Shown: piece by piece, positions 6,487-7,948 of the stretch
Numbering within the stretch: position 1 is the first letter of the stretch
Layout: every line of letters starts with the position of its first letter
Made by a program: the position numbers and the translations under genes
Source: Clostridiales bacterium
GTDB lineage: Bacteria; Bacillota; Clostridia; Lachnospirales; JAITVM01
Assembly: GCA_031285815.1 (NCBI GenBank)
Contig: JAITVM010000302.1
Span: forward strand, 1-7,948
Reading direction: 5' to 3'
DNA length: 7,948 nt
The notes under the pieces: model-generated
The model's database searches: none
Told to the model about the DNA's origin: nothing
The model's input: the letters and a program-made list of their open reading frames with translations, nothing else

Positions 6487-6507
6487 TTACAGCGTAAAAG
6501 CTATATT
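6479..6507 (+). promoter_or_regulatory. Sigma-A promoter of the TRAP operon
   Basis: TTGACT (6479-6484), a spacer of exactly 17 bases and TATATT (6502-6507) form a strong vegetative promoter. The predicted start near 6514 gives a leader of about 58 nt before the DctP start codon. It is the best promoter match upstream of the TRAP genes. Confidence 0.7.
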
Positions 6508-6556
6508 TAAAATAGGATTTAAATTTATAAAGATGTAAAATATGATGAAAATTATA

Positions 6557-6563
6557 AAAGGAG
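6557..6563 (+). promoter_or_regulatory. Ribosome binding site of the DctP-type gene
   Basis: AAAGGAG ends 8 bases before the ATG at 6572. It supports that start over the in-frame ATG at 6542, which would place this site inside the coding region and put extra residues before the signal peptide. Confidence 0.8.
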
Positions 6564-6571
6564 AATTATTT

Positions 6572-7675
6572 ATGAAAAAATTAATATCGTTAGCAATTGC
6601 AGCCGTTATGGTAGCTGGGCTTAGCGCATGCGGAAGCTCTGCCGGGACAACGCCGCCTGCCCCGGAAACATCGGAAGCTGCCCCAGCGGCGGAAGAACCT
6701 GCCGATACTGCTGCGGCAGAAAGCGAAGCAGCCCCAGCTGGCGATGCTTCAGCTGACCCACAAGTAACACTTGTATACGCCGAAGTTAACCCTGCGGACA
6801 CAATAGTTGGCCAAACAGGTACATACTTTAAAGAAAAAGTCGAGGAGCTTAGCGGCGGTTCGGTAATTATCGATGTGCAAGCCAGTGGCGTCCTTGGTTC
6901 TGAAAATGACGTTTTGGATGGTATTTTAGGTGGCTCTACATCTATTGATATGTCCCGTATTTCTGCATTTGCGCTTACAAGCTATGGTGCCGAAAAATCA
7001 AAGCTCCTTTCACTGCCTTATACTTTCGTAAGCCGTGAACATTTTTGGAATTTCGCTAACAGCCCGCTTGCGGCAGAATTTTTAAATGAGCCACAAGAAA
7101 TTGGCTTGCCTGTACGTGGCATATTCTATGGTGAAGAAGGCTTCCGCCATTTCTTTACTAACAAGCCGGTAAACACTATAGCAGACATTAGCGGCATGAA
7201 GCTCCGTGTTTCAAACGACCCAGTTATGAATGGTTTAGTTGAAGGTTTAGGCGCAAGCCCTACTGTAATATCTTTCAACGAGCTTTATTCTGCGTTAGAT
7301 AGCAATGTTGTAGACGGCGCCGAGCAGCCAATCGCCAACTATAAATCAAATGCGTTCCAAGAAGTTGCGCCTAACCTTATCCTTGACGCCCATACACTTG
7401 GTGCTGTCCAGGTTGTTATAAGCGACAATGCTTGGGCAAAGCTTACTGAAAATCAACAAAACGCGATTTTAGAGGCCGGGAAATTAGCGCAAGAATACAA
7501 TGCAGAAATTTCTGAAGAAGCTGAAAACGCAGTCCTTGAAGAACTTAGGGCTGGCGGGACAAATGTAGTTGACGTCCCAGACCTTACCCCATGGATTGAA
7601 GCCTGCAAGGCAGTTATTGATAACAATATCGTTGGCCTTGAAGACCTTTACCAACAATTAGTTGATTTGCAATAA
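6572..7675 (+). CDS. TRAP transporter substrate-binding lipoprotein, DctP family
   Basis: This 367-residue extracellular receptor captures an organic acid (C4-dicarboxylate, sugar acid or similar) for a TRAP secondary transporter driven by an ion gradient. The signal peptide ends in the lipobox LSAC with lipidated Cys20. Residues about 21-63 are a low-complexity Ala/Glu/Pro linker that holds the receptor off the membrane. The DctP fold follows from about 64: GSENDVLDGILGGS, GFRHFFTNKPV, then GMKLRV with Arg212 at the place of the family's conserved carboxylate-binding arginine, then SFNELYSALDSNVVDGAEQP. The fold length is normal; the extra length against typical 330-residue members is the linker. 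It is the first gene of an operon with the DctQ gene 121 bases downstream. The start is set by AAAGGAG and the signal peptide. The precise substrate cannot be read; the FRHF-TN and DGAEQP motifs are compatible with uronate-type members. Confidence 0.92.
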   Translation: MKKLISLAIAAVMVAGLSACGSSAGTTPPAPETSEAAPAAEEPADTAAAESEAAPAGDASADPQVTLVYAEVNPADTIVGQTGTYFKEKVEELSGGSVIIDVQASGVLGSENDVLDGILGGSTSIDMSRISAFALTSYGAEKSKLLSLPYTFVSREHFWNFANSPLAAEFLNEPQEIGLPVRGIFYGEEGFRHFFTNKPVNTIADISGMKLRVSNDPVMNGLVEGLGASPTVISFNELYSALDSNVVDGAEQPIANYKSNAFQEVAPNLILDAHTLGAVQVVISDNAWAKLTENQQNAILEAGKLAQEYNAEISEEAENAVLEELRAGGTNVVDVPDLTPWIEACKAVIDNNIVGLEDLYQQLVDLQ

Positions 7676-7685
7676 TATATTTTTT

Positions 7686-7714
7686 CACGGGGCGTACTTC
7701 TGGTATGCCCTGTG
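7686..7714 (+). terminator. Stem-loop between the DctP- and DctQ-type genes
   Basis: CACGGGGCGTAC (7686-7697) pairs with GTATGCCCTGTG (7703-7714) over 12 bp with two G-U pairs and a 5-base loop TTCTG. It begins 11 bases after the receptor stop codon. The following CTTTCT is only a weak U-tract; a T-run comes later (7728-7734). It is likely a partial terminator or an mRNA 3'-end stabiliser that lets the receptor be made in excess of the permease, as is common in transporter operons. Confidence 0.6.
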
Positions 7715-7782
7715 CTTTCTAAGCATATTTTTTTATAATTTTAAATGTGGGGCTAATTTTTAAAACTACTACAAATTTCTTC

Positions 7783-7791
7783 AGAAGGAGG
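7783..7791 (+). promoter_or_regulatory. Ribosome binding site of the DctQ-type gene
   Basis: AGAAGGAGG is a near-perfect Shine-Dalgarno sequence 5 bases before the ATG at 7797. It identifies a coding start too close to the window edge to be obvious as an open frame. Confidence 0.85.
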
Positions 7792-7796
7792 GCCTT

Positions 7797-7948
7797 ATGC
7801 CAAGTATTTTTGTAAAACTTGAAAAATTAAAACCGGTTTTTGACATGACAGATAAGGTCGTTATGCTTTTATGTAAGCTACTGCTTATTGCAGATATACT
7901 TATAACCAGTATGGCTGTTGCCGGCCGTTTTGTTTCATTTATACCTGA
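7797..7948 (+). CDS. TRAP transporter small permease, DctQ family (partial, 5' end)
   Basis: The first 50 codons of a gene that runs off the window end. The peptide has a charged N-terminus (MPSIFVKLEKLKPVFD) and then a first transmembrane helix (about residues 22-42) ending in the Gly-Arg pair (43-44, AVAGRFV) typical of DctQ small subunits. DctQ pairs with the large DctM subunit, which forms the transport channel; DctM is expected next but is not in the window. The frame is open to the edge and preceded by a strong ribosome binding site. The assignment rests on position behind a DctP gene plus this motif. Confidence 0.82.
   Translation, partial: MPSIFVKLEKLKPVFDMTDKVVMLLCKLLLIADILITSMAVAGRFVSFIP

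Overview
The window looks like chromosomal DNA from a low-GC, Gram-positive-type bacterium, most likely a member of Clostridia (Bacillota). The reasons are AT-rich intergenic DNA, strong GGAGG-type ribosome binding sites, a lipoprotein TRAP solute receptor of clostridial style with an Ala/Pro/Glu linker, and a YcxB-like protein. No mobile element, rRNA, tRNA or CRISPR array was seen. The lineage is an inference from style only.

Layout. Positions 1-359 hold no convincing gene, only two hairpins that could end the minus-strand operon. On the minus strand, 4056 to 360, is a two-gene operon with an 8-base overlap: a large polytopic DUF2339 membrane protein with an N-terminal coiled coil, then a secreted, membrane-anchored DUF3999 protein. 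It is preceded by an AT-rich promoter region and a long (about 240 nt) leader containing several hairpins. Next upstream, also on the minus strand, is a cation:proton antiporter of the CPA superfamily (4394-5572), then a small YcxB-like membrane protein (5779-6285) whose C-terminus appears to be frameshifted. Divergent from these on the plus strand is the start of a TRAP transporter operon: a DctP-type substrate-binding lipoprotein (6572-7675), a stem-loop, and the first 50 codons of a DctQ small permease that runs off the end of the window.

The most interesting element is the leader of the antiporter gene. It carries what I read as a fluoride riboswitch (crcB motif): a P1 hairpin whose loop contains AUG followed by a pseudoknot strand, an accessory hairpin, the AAAC-P2-UGxUG core, and the matching GCUUC pseudoknot strand. 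A near-perfect intrinsic terminator reuses the pseudoknot strand, which is the architecture of a fluoride-ON transcriptional switch. A promoter (TTGAAT-N17-TAAAAT) ends just before the aptamer. This predicts that the antiporter is a fluoride-stress gene. The aptamer differs from the best-known example at a normally conserved A, which is G here.

The other regulatory observation is at the TRAP operon: a good sigma-A promoter (TTGACT-N17-TATATT) whose -35 box lies inside the palindrome CTAGT-TG-ACTAG, a plausible repressor operator. The regions are probably separate transcription units with no evident shared pathway.
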